64,000 nucleotides of DNA from Kazachstania africana CBS 2517 (GCF_000304475.1 NC_018941.1:1-64000), one strand, 5' to 3'; shown: positions 1 through 13,200, counted from the first letter of the stretch. Program-made: numbers and translations. Notes: generated by a model from the letters alone, not told the origin.

Positions 1-2109
1 CTGTTACTAGAGCTGGGAAAGTGGTGGGTACCGATCATATCTAGCATACAACCCTCTTTGATACCTAACAGTATAGTTCTCATCAAGGGCGTATAATAGT
101 CAACTTTTAATGTTCAAGTCCTCTGATCTACATCAAGCGTTTTTCAATGGTAGGCTGGCCAATGGGGCAATTTTAGGCGCCTATACTAATTGATGCAGCG
201 ATTAGCATTATCCGATCATACTAGCAACTTTTTTTCGCCACTAGCTCAGTCCTATGGATTATCTGCAGCATCTTTATCATTCAAATTCAGCAAAAAGGGA
301 TCATACAACAACTCTCGTTAATTTTCGATATCCCTTTTATAAAATTCTTCATGCGCCATCTTTCGATATTTTGGTAAGTGTTCTAAAGATTTTTATTCAA
401 CATTGAGCACCATTCACCACCATCTGGAACTACCTCTTCTATCTTACCAAGTTGGAAACTCGAGAATGTCTAAACAAGGAATCGTATAGGTTAAATAGTA
501 TATATGTTAAGAAGTACTTTGCTATCATTAGCATTACATACTGTAGTAGCGTCTGTTCCATACCTTGTATTGTATTGTTTCAGATTTACGGAGGTTATCT
601 ATTACTAGTATTATCTTAACATAAACAATATTCTATTAAGGCTTTATGAGACTTTTATTAGCTATCAATTCTATGCTGACGAGTATAAATTTGGTGTTGA
701 GCTCTACGAGTTGGATAAGAATGCTAAGTAATAATAATAATAATAGTTGCAGTAGTAATCAGTTTCTATCTATATTCTAGCTTATACTGTAGGGCTATCA
801 AGCCTAGTTGACATGCTCTCCTGTGTTGACGACGTTCTGTCTTACTAGCCTTGCGATGATATCCATTCAAATCAATACAGCATATTTAGATAGTTAATGA
901 ACTATTCAACCTGTCGTTTTTTTTCACTTTTTTCTTTGCTCACTCCGAAGTCTCTAATGACTGGGTATTCACTTGTCATCTGATTGAGATGACCGGAATT
1001 ATATCAATTCGAATTGTTTCAGAAAGAACTCCAGCAGCTGCTCTCAAAATTCTTCCTTCAGGTGCACTCCAATCCCAACAGACCTAAGGGAAAGATTACA
1101 GGTGTCTGACTTCTATTAATTATTGTAGCTGATATGTATAATAAAGTAGTCACCCTCAGTCATTTTGAGAGCATAAAAAATTATTCAACTTTCGGTCAGA
1201 CTTATCAGACAAATAGAGAAACTCAGGCTTTTTTTGCATTCTAAATAGACACAAGTCGTAATTTTGTAACTTATTTAATACTTTAGATCCATAAGGAAGT
1301 GGCTGTCCATATTATAATATCTCTTATGTCTATTACTTCATATGCCAACGTTAACACCAGACATCAATATTGCCTTATTACCTATCCAATGTGCTGTACT
1401 CACGTACAGTAAATAACCCACTAGGCACAATATCTGTTAAAGGGTAATTGACTCGAGGCAAATTACCAAAAAGAATGCTGGAAGTTTACTCCCACCAATA
1501 AGGGGGTCAAGTAATCAGTTAGGCTTCACCCGGTCTGAGCGACGATAATCAAGGTAAGAGAAAGACAGAATCCTATTAGAATTGAGTACATATATAGGCA
1601 TCAAATATCGTCTTAGAAGAAAGTTTGTGGACAGATTGTGGTACCATAGGAGTACGATATTATGTGATTTTGTTTCACTAAGAATTACCAATATTGACTT
1701 TGTTAGTACGCAACCTACATCTAGTTAACGTTCAAAATTTAATCCTATAATTTGAATAAAAAGAACTGAAACATCTTTAGTTCAATATTACGTCGGCAAG
1801 CTTTCCTTTGAAGTAACAGCAACATGGAGGTGTTCGAATGCTGCTAAACTAGCTTTCTGAGGAAGTTGTTTTTTCTGAAACAATATAAAAAGTGCAAGCG
1901 AAAGCTCCGGGATTGCAAATGTCCGCTTTCTCAGCCGGATAACATATATTTGAAGTAATGAAAGTTTTTCACTGTAGCATCGATGCACTAAAAATACATA
2001 TATTTTAGTAACGCTGGCTGATAGCACATGTTATACGTACAATACTGTTATCAAGCCAGTATTCTTTATTGCATCGTAAAGAAATGGCAACCATAAAAAA
2101 AGAAAGCTT
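1..2109. other. Gene-free AT-rich subtelomeric stretch
   Basis: I see no supportable gene. All six frames are closed by frequent stops and the only longer frame (1788-2027, minus) has no family features. A short AAT microsatellite lies near 728-745. No telomeric repeat, tRNA box pair or LTR boundary was found. The last few hundred bases are presumably the promoter of the zinc-cluster gene that starts at 2110. Confidence 0.5.
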
Positions 2110-4137
2110 ATGAAGTCATGTGTATTTTGCAGAAAAAGGAAGCTCAAATGTGACAAAACCAAGCCAGTGTGCGGGCAGTGTACAAAGAGAAAATTGCCTA
2201 AATGTGTTTATGTAGAGAGTTATAATTTTGACCTAAGAGAAGATGATCTCTTTAGTGGACTACCTAATTTAAAATTACTGGAAAGAATCCAGGAACTTGA
2301 GTCTCTTTTCCGCACAGTCTGCCATTCTTCACCAACCATGGAAGATTCTGATATAATCTCAGCCAAGCATGATGTATCAAACTACCTAATTATCAATTCA
2401 GATGATAAACGGATGATCCGATATGGTTTAACGTCATATATGAATGGAATACAGGGTCCTGATGACTACTTTGTAAGAGAGTTTCGAGGCATATGGGAAA
2501 GTGTGATTAAAGTATATGAAGATATTGAACGTACCGCTAATGATGCCAAACATTTTGTGGACTTTATTCCATTAGCTGTTTCTGAAAGTGTTCTCAATTC
2601 TTTATGCAGCTCTTTACCGAATTATAATGATATGAAGACAGGAATAAAAGACTTTTTCAATAATCCACTTCATGAAATGACGTCCTTTCTAGATGAAGAG
2701 AAAATTTTTGAGGAATTTGATAAATACTTTTTATATGGCGCTACAAATAGTACAAATGCTACCCAGTTAACACTTTATCAAATTTTAGTGCCAGAAAATA
2801 ATAATATATTCAAGATCGCAATAATTCTTCAGGTCTATTGTTTTGCACGTCCTAAGATGGTACCATCAATGATTGCAAGTTTTTTGGAAATGGTGTCAAA
2901 CTCAAATGGTTCTTTTGGAGTTGAAAAAGCACAGTTCTTGCTACTGCGTTATTTTTATAAATCCTTCTACGAAAAGAGAAATTTTTGGGATAATTCAGAT
3001 GATATTTTGTATACAGTTTCTACCTTAATCAATTGCTGTACGACAATCGGGTTATATGATGTAGATAAGTGGTATTTTGGCATGCAAGCTTCTGTTGGTG
3101 ATATAAATTGCCTAAAACATCCATTTTATTGGGCTCTATTGGTGGATGTTACTACATCCATTCACTATGGTAAGCCATTATGTATATCTTCCACATACCT
3201 TCATTTAGGTAGAGTATTTGACCAAAATGTTAATATTGATGCAACTGACAAGAAGAATGAAAGAAGAAGCAGGATATTAAAACTATTTTTAAGGCTTTCT
3301 GTGAACTATATCGATCAGCTTTCCAACATGCGTTTGATTTACCTGAACGAACTAATAAATGAATATCTTCGGTTTGTAGAGGAGCATTTTTTACCACTCA
3401 AATTTTATACAAATCTGGAATATGCACTAGTTGTGGATAAGTATGACGTGTTTTTTCTCTCACACGTGCTAGGAATACTGACATCCCTATATCACCTTAA
3501 AATAAAGTATCTCACCGGCACCTCCATATCCACTATTAATGAGTTTCTTAAAACCTCATTAATATCAATATCGCTGTGTACTGCCACTATTATAGCGCCA
3601 TGTAATGCGCCTTTGGCACTTCGCTCATCTAGGGATGAAGATCTGCAAACACTTTATCTTAATCATAGCTTATATTTAGTATCCCCATTAACGTTACGCA
3701 CAATACATCAGGCATACGATGTAGCTCTTTTACTCATCACAACTGTTCAAGGAACGCAATTCAATGAATCTGCTGAGAGGCTGTCTTTTTTCGAAAATCT
3801 AACCTCAGACAAAGGAGAAGCATTCTCTTCTCTCTTTGTCACACGTACGTTTGAATCAATATTGAATAAATTAATGGAGCCTGAGTCACAAGATTCGAGT
3901 AAGACTCTGCGGCAATCTCAGTATTTGATATCTATTCTCTTATTTGCAGCGACGTGGAAAGCAACGTTCACTCGTATGGCCAAAGCTGCGTCAGTTGCAC
4001 GACAAAGGATCCAAGATGAAAAAATGGGTCTTGAAACATTTTCCTTCAAAGATTTAGTATTTTCTATTTACAACGAGAACTTCAAATTGTCCCGTGAAGC
4101 TGAATTTCGGACGATTATTAAAGAGGTTATCGATTAA
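2110..4137 (+). CDS. Zn(II)2Cys6 zinc-cluster transcription factor
   Basis: This is a 675-residue fungal binuclear zinc-cluster regulator. The cluster sits at the extreme N-terminus, with six cysteines at residues 4, 7, 14, 21, 24 and 32 (C-x2-C-x6-C-x6-C-x2-C-x7-C), interleaved with Lys/Arg. This fold binds CGG triplets as a dimer. A short linker and a helical stretch follow (about residues 55-70, LKLLERIQELESLF), a plausible dimerisation coiled coil. The long remainder matches the size of the fungal middle-homology regulatory domain. The frame is uninterrupted and starts at an ATG three residues before the first cysteine. Nearest relatives are probably the subtelomeric or drug-response regulators of the YKL222C/YLL054C/YRM1 kind, but I cannot assign an orthologue or targets. 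It is one of few intact genes in the left half. Confidence 0.85.
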   Translation: MKSCVFCRKRKLKCDKTKPVCGQCTKRKLPKCVYVESYNFDLREDDLFSGLPNLKLLERIQELESLFRTVCHSSPTMEDSDIISAKHDVSNYLIINSDDKRMIRYGLTSYMNGIQGPDDYFVREFRGIWESVIKVYEDIERTANDAKHFVDFIPLAVSESVLNSLCSSLPNYNDMKTGIKDFFNNPLHEMTSFLDEEKIFEEFDKYFLYGATNSTNATQLTLYQILVPENNNIFKIAIILQVYCFARPKMVPSMIASFLEMVSNSNGSFGVEKAQFLLLRYFYKSFYEKRNFWDNSDDILYTVSTLINCCTTIGLYDVDKWYFGMQASVGDINCLKHPFYWALLVDVTTSIHYGKPLCISSTYLHLGRVFDQNVNIDATDKKNERRSRILKLFLRLSVNYIDQLSNMRLIYLNELINEYLRFVEEHFLPLKFYTNLEYALVVDKYDVFFLSHVLGILTSLYHLKIKYLTGTSISTINEFLKTSLISISLCTATIIAPCNAPLALRSSRDEDLQTLYLNHSLYLVSPLTLRTIHQAYDVALLLITTVQGTQFNESAERLSFFENLTSDKGEAFSSLFVTRTFESILNKLMEPESQDSSKTLRQSQYLISILLFAATWKATFTRMAKAASVARQRIQDEKMGLETFSFKDLVFSIYNENFKLSREAEFRTIIKEVID

Positions 4138-6954
4138 TTGGGGAATTTTTCTAAATAGTAGAAGACGGTTTTTGTACTGAGAAATAGGTCAACCTTTCTC
4201 GCGGTGACTATACTTGAGCCTTTTGCAGCAATTTTAGTAGTTAAGGAATATAATTATCTTATTTCACCATACTTACAGGGTAAATCACGTATAAGATATA
4301 GAACTATGTACTCTTAACAAAACGCATTGTGTCTTTGTACTTATTAGCAATCAAGTATGGTCAACATTGAAAAAGAATTGAATGATACGGTATGTGTATT
4401 AAATACAAAAAAGAGAGTTAGCTAATACGGCAAAAGTATGTTCAACAAGACATTATCATCAGCACTGTTTCCTAACCAAATCACTTTCTCTGTCAGCTAG
4501 CTTCTTAAAAATCCTTACGTAAGCTTTTCCCGAATTTTGTGAAATGTTTTCACTTTTTTCACTTATGAATAACGAATCGGAACATTTGCTTCAGCACCAA
4601 TATTTTAGTAGGGTTATTGTGTCTTCGCCACTCATAGTGCTTTTCATAGACTTATCGTGTAACTCGTCTGGCCGTCCGTGCACTTCATTAAACTGAGAAT
4701 ATCTGCAAAAAAGTGATATCGTTTTTTGTCTTGTTTAGCCCATCTAAGTAGACTGTATTACCGATAAAGTAAACCACATTTGGTAAGACGTTGCTTTGGA
4801 TGCCAAAAGGAGACGTTTGAACGATAAATTCTGTAACCACATATGTTGTGCTACGTATATGCTGGCGTACCTGTGACACTGAACTCTTTGCTGCCGATTG
4901 TTCTGCTGGTTGCCTCCCATTCTTTCATAGCAATGGCGCTCGTATTCTTAATAGATTGTTAGCGTCCACCCAGGGTGGTCAAAAACCAAACCTTCATTGT
5001 GGAGAGTTCTTCCCAAAGTACCGAGATTATCAGGATGAGTGTCATGACTCAAAAAGTGGTATCAGTGGCTAGTAACTCCTCCATTGGCGGAGCAGAACTT
5101 AGTAGCTCAAGTAGAGAAAAGCCTTCTACTACAGGATGGATTCTAGCTGGGGCCAAAGATAGAATCGGCTAGAAAAACATATCCCAGCATGTTCAATAAT
5201 AGATTATTGCAGCACAGATACGAGTGATGTCTAACTCACTATTGAATGTAGATCTAAACGTCGATGTCATATTCTCGAAGTATTTTGTCTTTGCTTTTCA
5301 ATCTTTGTAAAAGGATGAATTTGAGGAAGAATTTAACGGGAGTTAGATTTTGCTTTTTCACTATTTATCTAATCTGGTATGTGTACACTACTTATAGATA
5401 AATGTTACTTACTCGGTGGTGAAGGTAAAACAATTTTGGTAATACTTAGGTACTGGTGGATTAATTATTTCCGCTTTAGATGCGCTTCTTAATGTCACAA
5501 AGCTTTACATTTTCAGAGGCGGGTTGAAAAAGCAGGAAGGAACTTGTTCAGAACCACAGGGCTGAAAGATGGAAAATCGGACAACCTTACAGCCAAATTA
5601 TCCATCAGTTCCATAATTGTGAGATACCGATAACCACAATTCAATCTCAATTTTTGAAAGTCGTGTTACGTGTATATTTTTTACTTTAACAGATCAAAGA
5701 GCTTTAACTTGACTACGATCTTTTCTGTATTTAATTCTTTAATATAACATGAACCAAGATATCGGTAGCTTCAGAAAGGCAGTATTTTCTTGGAAGCATC
5801 AAAATCTTGTTCAATGAGCTTTGTGGTTATACGAAACTATTATTTCGATTCTGGATGCTAATGGTCACTACTGAGATTATTGCAAAGTTTGAAGCACTCT
5901 TCTTTTCACAAAAGGCCCTCTACTTGAGGACACTCAATATTAGTAATGTTATAATGGATTATATAAGTATGAACGAGGGCCGAACAGTTTTATGCATTTG
6001 AGAAAAAATATATGCCCAAAAGAACCTTTTTTCAAAACGATTTGGGAAAACAATCTTGATCAGTCTCTCATCCCGGTCAGCCTGGGTCATTGTTGAGGTA
6101 GCAACTTTTTTTAATGGTATCTTGTAGAATAACTTAAGTCTGAGAATTGCTTTACCATTTGACTTATCAATTAACTAGCCCAATCATGGATGAGTTTTAT
6201 TGTACAATACTTATTTTCGTAAAGCTTTTGTATGTCTACATATATAGCCTTCTTAGCTGCATCTCTAATAGCATTGACACAATTTTGAATATTACAGAAA
6301 CCTATGTCCATTCTTCCGTCCTGAGATATGATTTTTGCAATAGCTGTTGGAATATATTAACAGGAACGTTCAGGAAAGAACTCAATTTGCAATCTTTCCT
6401 TGGAAAAATCTTCCGATACTAAACTATGAGCTTCTTTGTCAGGCTCACTTTTTTATTTTTTATATCATCAAGAGATCACTAGATAAAAGTTATTCCGTTG
6501 CAACTACGGTGAGACTCATTTTCCCATAATTTACATAAAGAAGTCGCGCACTTTTGATAATTGTAGACATCATTCCTGATTACGGAACTAAATATAAAAT
6601 GTTGAAAGATATCCAATCAGGAAGCTAGAACCTATCCTCCACTATTAATACGAGTCAAATAGCCTAGGACTTCATCTAATTCAGAGTTATTCAATATACA
6701 AAAGAAGTCAATTCTCTTCGATATAATAAAGTATATAAGTAGACATCAAATATTACGGAAAAGTACATTTGATGATAGTTCTCTCTGTATGAGAGAGTTA
6801 AGAAAAATCGTTCTATTGATTCATATTTACGTTCTGTTGCTAAAATATGCCTGCTTGTAGTAATAGTTCATTTACTAGCTACTTTAATGTTATTGAGTCT
6901 CTAACCGTTTCAGGTTTCATTCAACGCCTGGAGCAACCACTAACAGATAAATAC
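4138..6954. other. Gene-free stretch with short relic frames
   Basis: No convincing gene. A Ser/Thr-rich frame at about 4975-5172 (plus) contains SSSSREKPSTTG and could be a fragment of a wall or flocculin-type protein, but it begins at a non-ATG codon and has no signal or GPI tail that I can see. Other frames (5807-6001, 6147-6529) are short and featureless. Bases 6655-6725 resemble 37837-37905, so part of this stretch is a dispersed repeat. Confidence 0.4.
6655..6725 (+). repeat. Dispersed repeat, copy 1 (partner 37837-37905)
   Basis: The stretch holding GAGTCAAATAGCCTAGGA, then CATCTAATTCAGAGT, then CAATATACAAAAGA matches 37837-37905 in the same order with scattered substitutions. The similarity fades on both sides. 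It could be an LTR fragment or part of an old segmental duplication. No terminal inverted ends or target duplication could be fixed by eye. Confidence 0.45.
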
Positions 6955-7700
6955 TGACTTTGTAATCTCAAAGGAAAACGAAATGTAATACACCAATGTT
7001 GCCATTAGAACCTTTGTTTATCACATCAATAATCAAGTTGCTCGAGTTTTTGGTATGTTCACATTCAACATCCTAGGATCTTCTCCACTGAGTAGTGACT
7101 TTAGGAACTCATTCAGCAGAAACAACTTCATAGATAGAACGTGCACTATTAGCAGTATGGTGGGAGATAATTCAAAGTGAAGTTTCCGAGAGTAGCATTG
7201 AATGCAGTGGTGACATCTGAGAACACCAGATGTTCAGCTAAAGACGTCACAGATCTCTCGAATTCATTATGCAGACCTTTTCTCATCTTCCTAATGTAAC
7301 CAAATTGACATAGTGTGGCCTTTGACAATGACAAATTGTCTGTCGACATCAAGTATGAAAACCTTGGGTGATTTTTTGTGGGCCTCCTTAACAACAACGT
7401 TATATATCAATTCGAATGCTGGAGAAGCTCATTAACTCCCTTGAGGTAGCTAATTGTTGGCAATTATGGTTCCAGTTCTGAACATTTGATAAAAGAAGCA
7501 TATATTATCAAATCTTTCTGAAATAAGATGATACGGTAAGTGAATATGTTGAAGCTAGAAGATGGTTCGTCGAGATCCTCAGAAACGCAGAATCAAGAGC
7601 AAAGAAGACAAATCTATTTTTCCTTTTACAAAAATCACTGTGAAAAATATTCGGTATGACATATTGGAAGAGGGGACAGGTAACATCGTTTTCTCTGACA
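6955..7700 (-). pseudogene. Subtelomeric helicase element, N-terminal relic (copy A)
   Basis: This minus-strand relic is collinear at DNA level with about 13135-13820, which lies just upstream of the better preserved helicase relic. The clearest shared part is 7150-7440 against 13320-13620: both encode, on the minus strand, variants of SLAEHLVF.DVTTAFN.TLGN.TLN. The 82-codon frame at 7149-7397 is what survives here. Only the part N-terminal to the helicase motor is present, so the copy is truncated as well as decayed. Identification rests on repeat similarity to the copy that carries the DEAH box. On its own the sequence would not be recognisable. Confidence 0.55.
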
Positions 7701-8670
7701 TGATACTATCAATATAAGAAAGCATTAGGATCTGCTGGATAGTAAATGTGCACCTGCACACAAAGTAGACAAGTAGCAGGCCACTTTTTTTGGAAAGTTG
7801 CATAGGCTAGTGTCTAAAGATTTGGCCAGAATATGCTTTCAGGTGTAGCAGGCGCGCTTGTATAACCTGAAAGTTAAGCTTCTACGATTATGTTGAACAG
7901 CTTGTGAAAATTTTCTTTCAGATTACGGGTGGGATTTTATGTGACTTTCCATATCGTTCCTTTCTCTCCTGATGCCAGCTAATTTCTACAAAACGTCATT
8001 TGTCGTTTCTTGCCTTTCAGTATTTTCTCGAAGGCCACAAATAAATCACACTGTGTTATTTTCATTATCGGAAAGCAGAGAGAAGAAGGACAGAAAATCA
8101 AAAGGGCCTCGAGGGCATCGCAATAACTAGCACGATTACCTCCACGTCTCGCCCGTCGCTGTCAGAAAAAGAAACTCAAAAAAAAAGGAATGACCGCCTT
8201 ATGTATGAAATAGAAGCCAAGAATGGTAAAAGGCTACCTTATATACATCTTCTTGAACCATATATTTTAGTAGATCGCCTCGAAAAGGTTTTACCGTTAA
8301 ATAATATGAGAGAAGGAGCTTCTATGCCACGGCTTCAGAGGGTTATATAGACTATCCCACTTACGCCAAAACACCGAGATTAGGTAAGAGTGCTGTTTAG
8401 TTGCTTCATAAATAGATAAAGCCATATAGAACTTCCTAGGAGAATTTAGTATCTGTGCTTACAAATCATTTTTAGTATTCGTACCCTTCTGACGCAACTG
8501 GAGAATAACTGCCTGCTTGGTTATCTTAGCACATGAGTGGAGGCCTCTTAATACATCTTTTGAGACCTCTGCCTTTGAACGGAGCAAACTGTCCTATAAA
8601 GGACGATGAAATTTGGATTCAGCAAAATTGGAATATACTCATAAACTTAGAAAACACAATATTATTCTCG
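7701..8670. other. Intergenic stretch and promoter of the oxidoreductase
   Basis: No gene seen. The stretch contains A/T runs and several TATA-like words (for example around 8238) ahead of the oxidoreductase gene. An in-frame ATG at 8533 would add 46 residues to that gene; see its entry. Confidence 0.4.
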
Positions 8671-9777
8671 ATGAAGGCAATTAAAAGCTTAGGTAAAAAG
8701 GCAGTTATCAAATCAGACGCTCCTTTGCCAAGGTTGGAAGTTGGACAGGTTCTTCTAAGAACAATAGCAGTGAGTGGCAATCCAGTTGATTGGAAAAACG
8801 TGGAGTTCCAATGGAGTGCAGATCACGCAACATTAGGCTGTGATGTTATTGGTGAAATTATCAAATTCGGTCCAGATGTGGACACTTCAGATTTCCATAT
8901 TGGGGATGTTATATCTTCTTACGTTCATGGTTCTTCTCTAAGGAGCCCAGAGAATGGTGCTTTTGCAGAATACGTTGCTGTAGATACAAAATTGTCAATG
9001 CATCTTCCAAGAAAGCTGAATTTCAGTGACTCAGAACATATCTCAGAAGGTCCAGTTACTACCTATGAAGGGGCTGCTAGTATTAGCACTTCGTGGTATA
9101 CTGCAGGCGCGTTACTATTCCACCATTTTAATCTAAAGTATACGACACCTAGGGAGCCACAAAATTCTTTCCCAATCTTGATTTGGGGGGGAACCACTGC
9201 TGTTGGTCAGGCATTGATTCAGTTAATTCGCACATTTAACGGCTATAGCAAAATTGTTGTTACTGCATCAAAGAAAAATGAGAAATTACTGAAAAAATAC
9301 GGTGCAGATGATGTCTTTGATTATCACGATCCTGAAGTTATTGCTAAGATCAAAGCCAAGTATACTGATTTCAGACACCTAATTGATTGTGTCTCAAGTA
9401 AAGAAACTATCCATCAAGTTTACGAGTGCTCTTCAGACAACGGAGAAGCAACTCTTCTCAACCTGTTAATGTTATCTCAGGATGCTATCAGACCTGAAAT
9501 CAGAAAATCTAATGTCAAAGTAGACTATACTATCCTTTACTCTGCATTTGGTGTAGATGTCAAATTCAGTGACTGGGTAATTCCAGCTGATCAGAGTTAT
9601 AGAAAATCACTCATCGAATTCGTTAAAGTTATTAATAGACTTTTTCTGGATGGAACACTTCATCATATACCAATAAAGGTCTATAAAAACGGTCTAGAAG
9701 GCATGATTGAAATCATGGATGATTTAAAATATGGAAGAAATTCTGCCGAAAAGTTGGTCGCGGTAATGCCTCATTAG
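8671..9777 (+). CDS. Zinc-free MDR oxidoreductase, YNL134C-like
   Basis: This is a medium-chain dehydrogenase/reductase of the quinone-reductase-like branch represented in S. cerevisiae by YNL134C and its relatives YCR102C and YLR460C. From the ATG at 8671 it is 368 residues, close to the family length of about 376. An upstream in-frame ATG at 8533 would add 46 residues that look unlike the family, so I prefer 8671. Visible landmarks are the N-terminal GroES-like region (SGNPVDWKN, then LGCDVIGEI), a nucleotide-binding glycine motif WGGTTAVGQALIQLI near residue 173, and the family C-terminus HHIPIKVYKNGL then GRNSAEKLVAV. The zinc ligands of true alcohol dehydrogenases are absent. Likely NADPH-dependent reduction of reactive carbonyls; the substrate is unknown. 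Confidence 0.88.
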   Translation: MKAIKSLGKKAVIKSDAPLPRLEVGQVLLRTIAVSGNPVDWKNVEFQWSADHATLGCDVIGEIIKFGPDVDTSDFHIGDVISSYVHGSSLRSPENGAFAEYVAVDTKLSMHLPRKLNFSDSEHISEGPVTTYEGAASISTSWYTAGALLFHHFNLKYTTPREPQNSFPILIWGGTTAVGQALIQLIRTFNGYSKIVVTASKKNEKLLKKYGADDVFDYHDPEVIAKIKAKYTDFRHLIDCVSSKETIHQVYECSSDNGEATLLNLLMLSQDAIRPEIRKSNVKVDYTILYSAFGVDVKFSDWVIPADQSYRKSLIEFVKVINRLFLDGTLHHIPIKVYKNGLEGMIEIMDDLKYGRNSAEKLVAVMPH

Positions 9778-10259
9778 CTGAAGTGAAGCCGTCGACTTAT
9801 ATATAATGCTTTAGAGGTCATATATCTGTATTGTTTATTGCTCCATGTTTTTATCTTTCCCTTTTTTTTTTTGTTTTCATTGCTTTTAGCATGAACCCAT
9901 CAAGTTCGTGCTGGCGGTAGCATACCAAGGTTAACCTAAGAATAATACGATTAAACAGTCACTTTAATCAGTAGAATGTTTTCTTTGGAAATGAAAATTT
10001 TATATTTCACTTACCTACTAATAACGAAGAAATCTATCTTATCGAAAATAAAAAAAGTACGGGAAAGTTCCAGGTATCTTGACAAGGAACCGACGGAAAA
10101 AAGATTGGTAGTCGTAGAAGAAAACAGCACATCGAATAACAGAAAATCAATAGGATCAGACAACAAATTCTACCGACTGACCCAGGTCACTGATGGCCTC
10201 CACCTGGAGGCATCTTATTCACTATATCCCGATCGAGCTTGACCTCAAGCACATACCAC
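9778..10259. other. Intergenic stretch
   Basis: A plus-strand frame of 88 codons (9976-10242) begins at an ATG but shows no domain, signal or composition that suggests a real protein. T-rich runs after 9840 may serve as the 3' end of the oxidoreductase transcript. Confidence 0.35.
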
Positions 10260-13200
10260 AACACCAACATCAAAATCTCCTGCTGTTCTGAAGCTACATG
10301 AAATTGACATATTGCCCTGGTACTCTATGTCCTTTTAATATCGAACAGCCAACCCACCACCTTCAACAGGTAATTCTTTTTAACGAGCAAAAACAGCCGC
10401 CGGTTCTTTCTGAGATTTCTTTATACTTCTTCACAATGCTGAGTGTCTCGCCGATAAAATTTCCTAAACCAAGGTACACAGTAGAAATGCCCCCAACTAT
10501 ATTATCAAAGATCAGTTCGATAATATCGACGTTCTTTGTAACCACCCCCTTCAATCCCTTCTTAAATTCTACAAGAGGGCCGTAATCAACAGACTCCATA
10601 TGTGCGACACGATGTTCAAAAGGCATTTATTATCCATCATAGTAAGTCCATAGCTGAAGGGTGCCAAGGTACTCAACACTTTATAAAGGAACGCCACTGC
10701 TTGCCTCTCCATGAGAAGTGTAAAATGAAACCTACAGAGAGCTTTAACCTCCAAGTTCATCAATGACAGAAACTCAGCAATTAGCGCACGCGCAACTTTT
10801 CCTACCTCTCTCTTACAGACACAGCCCTTCTTGGAAAAAAAGCATTCGTGACACATACTGCCACTCAACTCGTCATACTAGATAAAAATGCCCTTGCCAG
10901 AACTCCCCAGGAGAAGTGCTCTCATAGCGGAGACATCAGCCAGATCCAAAATTAAGTCTAGTGAATTTTTCAAAGTTCCATTAGATACACCAAAAAGAGT
11001 ATTTCAAGCTTGCTACAATTCAGCGGCATAATATACTCACTGGTTGCGCGATCAACTTCATCCTCGGTGTGAACATGTTTCAAAAAATTTGACAATTCAA
11101 CAATCTTTTTCGCATCTCTCTTGTGGTTTTCGTTACAGCATAACTCATGCCCTTTGTTCTCCAACCCATAAAACGTAGAAACGTTCATTGTAGGACACAG
11201 ATTCATGTCCATATTTTTCAGCTTCAAATTTTCAGCGCTGTTGTCATTGCGCTGACGTTTGTCACCTGGGACCAACTTAATAACTAACTCAATTGTTCTG
11301 ATCCTCCCAACTATTTGCAACCAAGCAACGGTGATCACAGAACAATCAACCAATACCATCACATCAACCAATGACCAATTTAAACCATTTGGTATCAGTT
11401 TAGTACCAAAGATGACTCTCGTAGAAGATAGAGGATCCTCGAATTCTTTGAAGATCTCAAGCTTCCTTGCAGGATCGATATCAGAAGACACCATTGCAGT
11501 GCGACCATCGTCGCAAAACGCCCTGTATACGGTACTTATTCTTCTCGTGTTACTGAAAAAGGACACTACCTTACCGGAACAGGTGCCTTCTAAATACGCA
11601 TCACAATTGCATTGACTCTACTGTCAATATTCCTCGCAACAAGTCTAGTACTATCTACTCTAACTGTTTTATTTGGAACCTCCTCGACTACATTAATGTA
11701 ATTAAGAGTGCTCCATGTATTATTTGGGATCCCTAGTTGGTTACAAATAATATCCAGCAACTATTCTGGAAGTCTAGCGGAGAAAAGGACAATTGTCAAA
11801 CAACCATAGGGGTTTACAACATTAGCAAAGTTTAAAGCATTACGAAAGCTCTTCTCTAACCACAAAACGTGAGCCTCATCAAAAATAAGAAATCCTCTAT
11901 CGAACTCACCAGCAAAAAACTGATCCCATTTTTCAAGTAAAGTAAGAGAACCTGTTCTACCAAATGAATAGAAACAGTCTACAAAGACATCTACACCATA
12001 TCTTCGTGCACACTTGTCAACAGGATGGATATGATATCCTTTATGGTAAAACCGCCACGGTCTAGCTTGACAATATTTGTTTTTTTCAATGATTCTTAAG
12101 GAACAGCAACAAAGTGAATGTATTTTACAGGCCTTGTTTCTTCAAGAGTGTTGTCGGCAGAATAAAAGTAGCAGATTTACCAAAGCTGTTGCAACTTGCA
12201 GGAATTGAAGAATCCTGCCGTCCCGCAAAACAGTAATGGTGAACATCAATTGGTTCATGGTTCCAATTCAAAAGTGGGGCCGAAGTGGGTCTGGCCCTCC
12301 TTAATGAGGTCATAATGGTTTCCGCGAGCATTTAAACAGAGCCTCTTTGAGGCACGAGTCTCAAACACTTGTGGCATTTCAGTGTAATATTCCATATTGT
12401 AAAAAGTCAACTTTTGAAATAACTGGCATAGTTCTTTTTTTGGCAGCAAAATCAAGGCTGTCATCAGTTGCTGCTGCAGCTGGAACCAATTGATTCACAC
12501 GGTATACATCTCTATGAGTTGCATAACTATGCCCATTTGGAATGCAGTTAAAGGTTGTATGTTTCAACCATGGAAATCTTGTCTGATTAAATGATTTCGC
12601 ACACCAATTAAAGCCTGGCGAAACAAGCTGGTAGTGAATTTCTATTTCAAAGCAACACAGTTGCAAACGACTGGAGCTGGACATTGAAAGTGTCCGCTTA
12701 ATTAATCTGAAATTCTCAATATCCCGGAACAGAAGTGTTCTAACAATCGAATTATCAGCTTTGCTAATTCTAGACAAGTCCCTATCTATTGCTTCAATTT
12801 GGTAATATCATTCTTCGCTTTCCTCCGCCCTATTCTCGTCCCCTTCTATAATAAAGACCACATTGAAAGCATCATCAACTCGTTACTCCAACACTTGTGA
12901 CCTGTAGCTAGACAACATGTCAGCACGAAATAATCCAATATCATCACCAAACAAATTAATAGTACAAGATCTAAAAACATACAGAAATCATAACAGCTTA
13001 GTAGAGACGAGTTGGTATAAAAACAAAACCCCAAATGTCATACTTTCTATTGTAAGTAGACTGAATAAAGAACAGCTTGGAGGCCAGATTAATAAAAATA
13101 TTCCTTGAAGTCGAAGCAAAGCTTAGAATACTCAGGTCTGTGAATCTCAAAGGAAACCCTGGTGTAATCCACAATATTGTCATTAATATTCAACTTGATT

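Noticed and set aside
8533..8670. N-terminal extension of the YNL134C-like protein from the upstream ATG
   Set aside because: The 46 extra residues do not look like the family, whereas the ATG at 8671 starts the family pattern.
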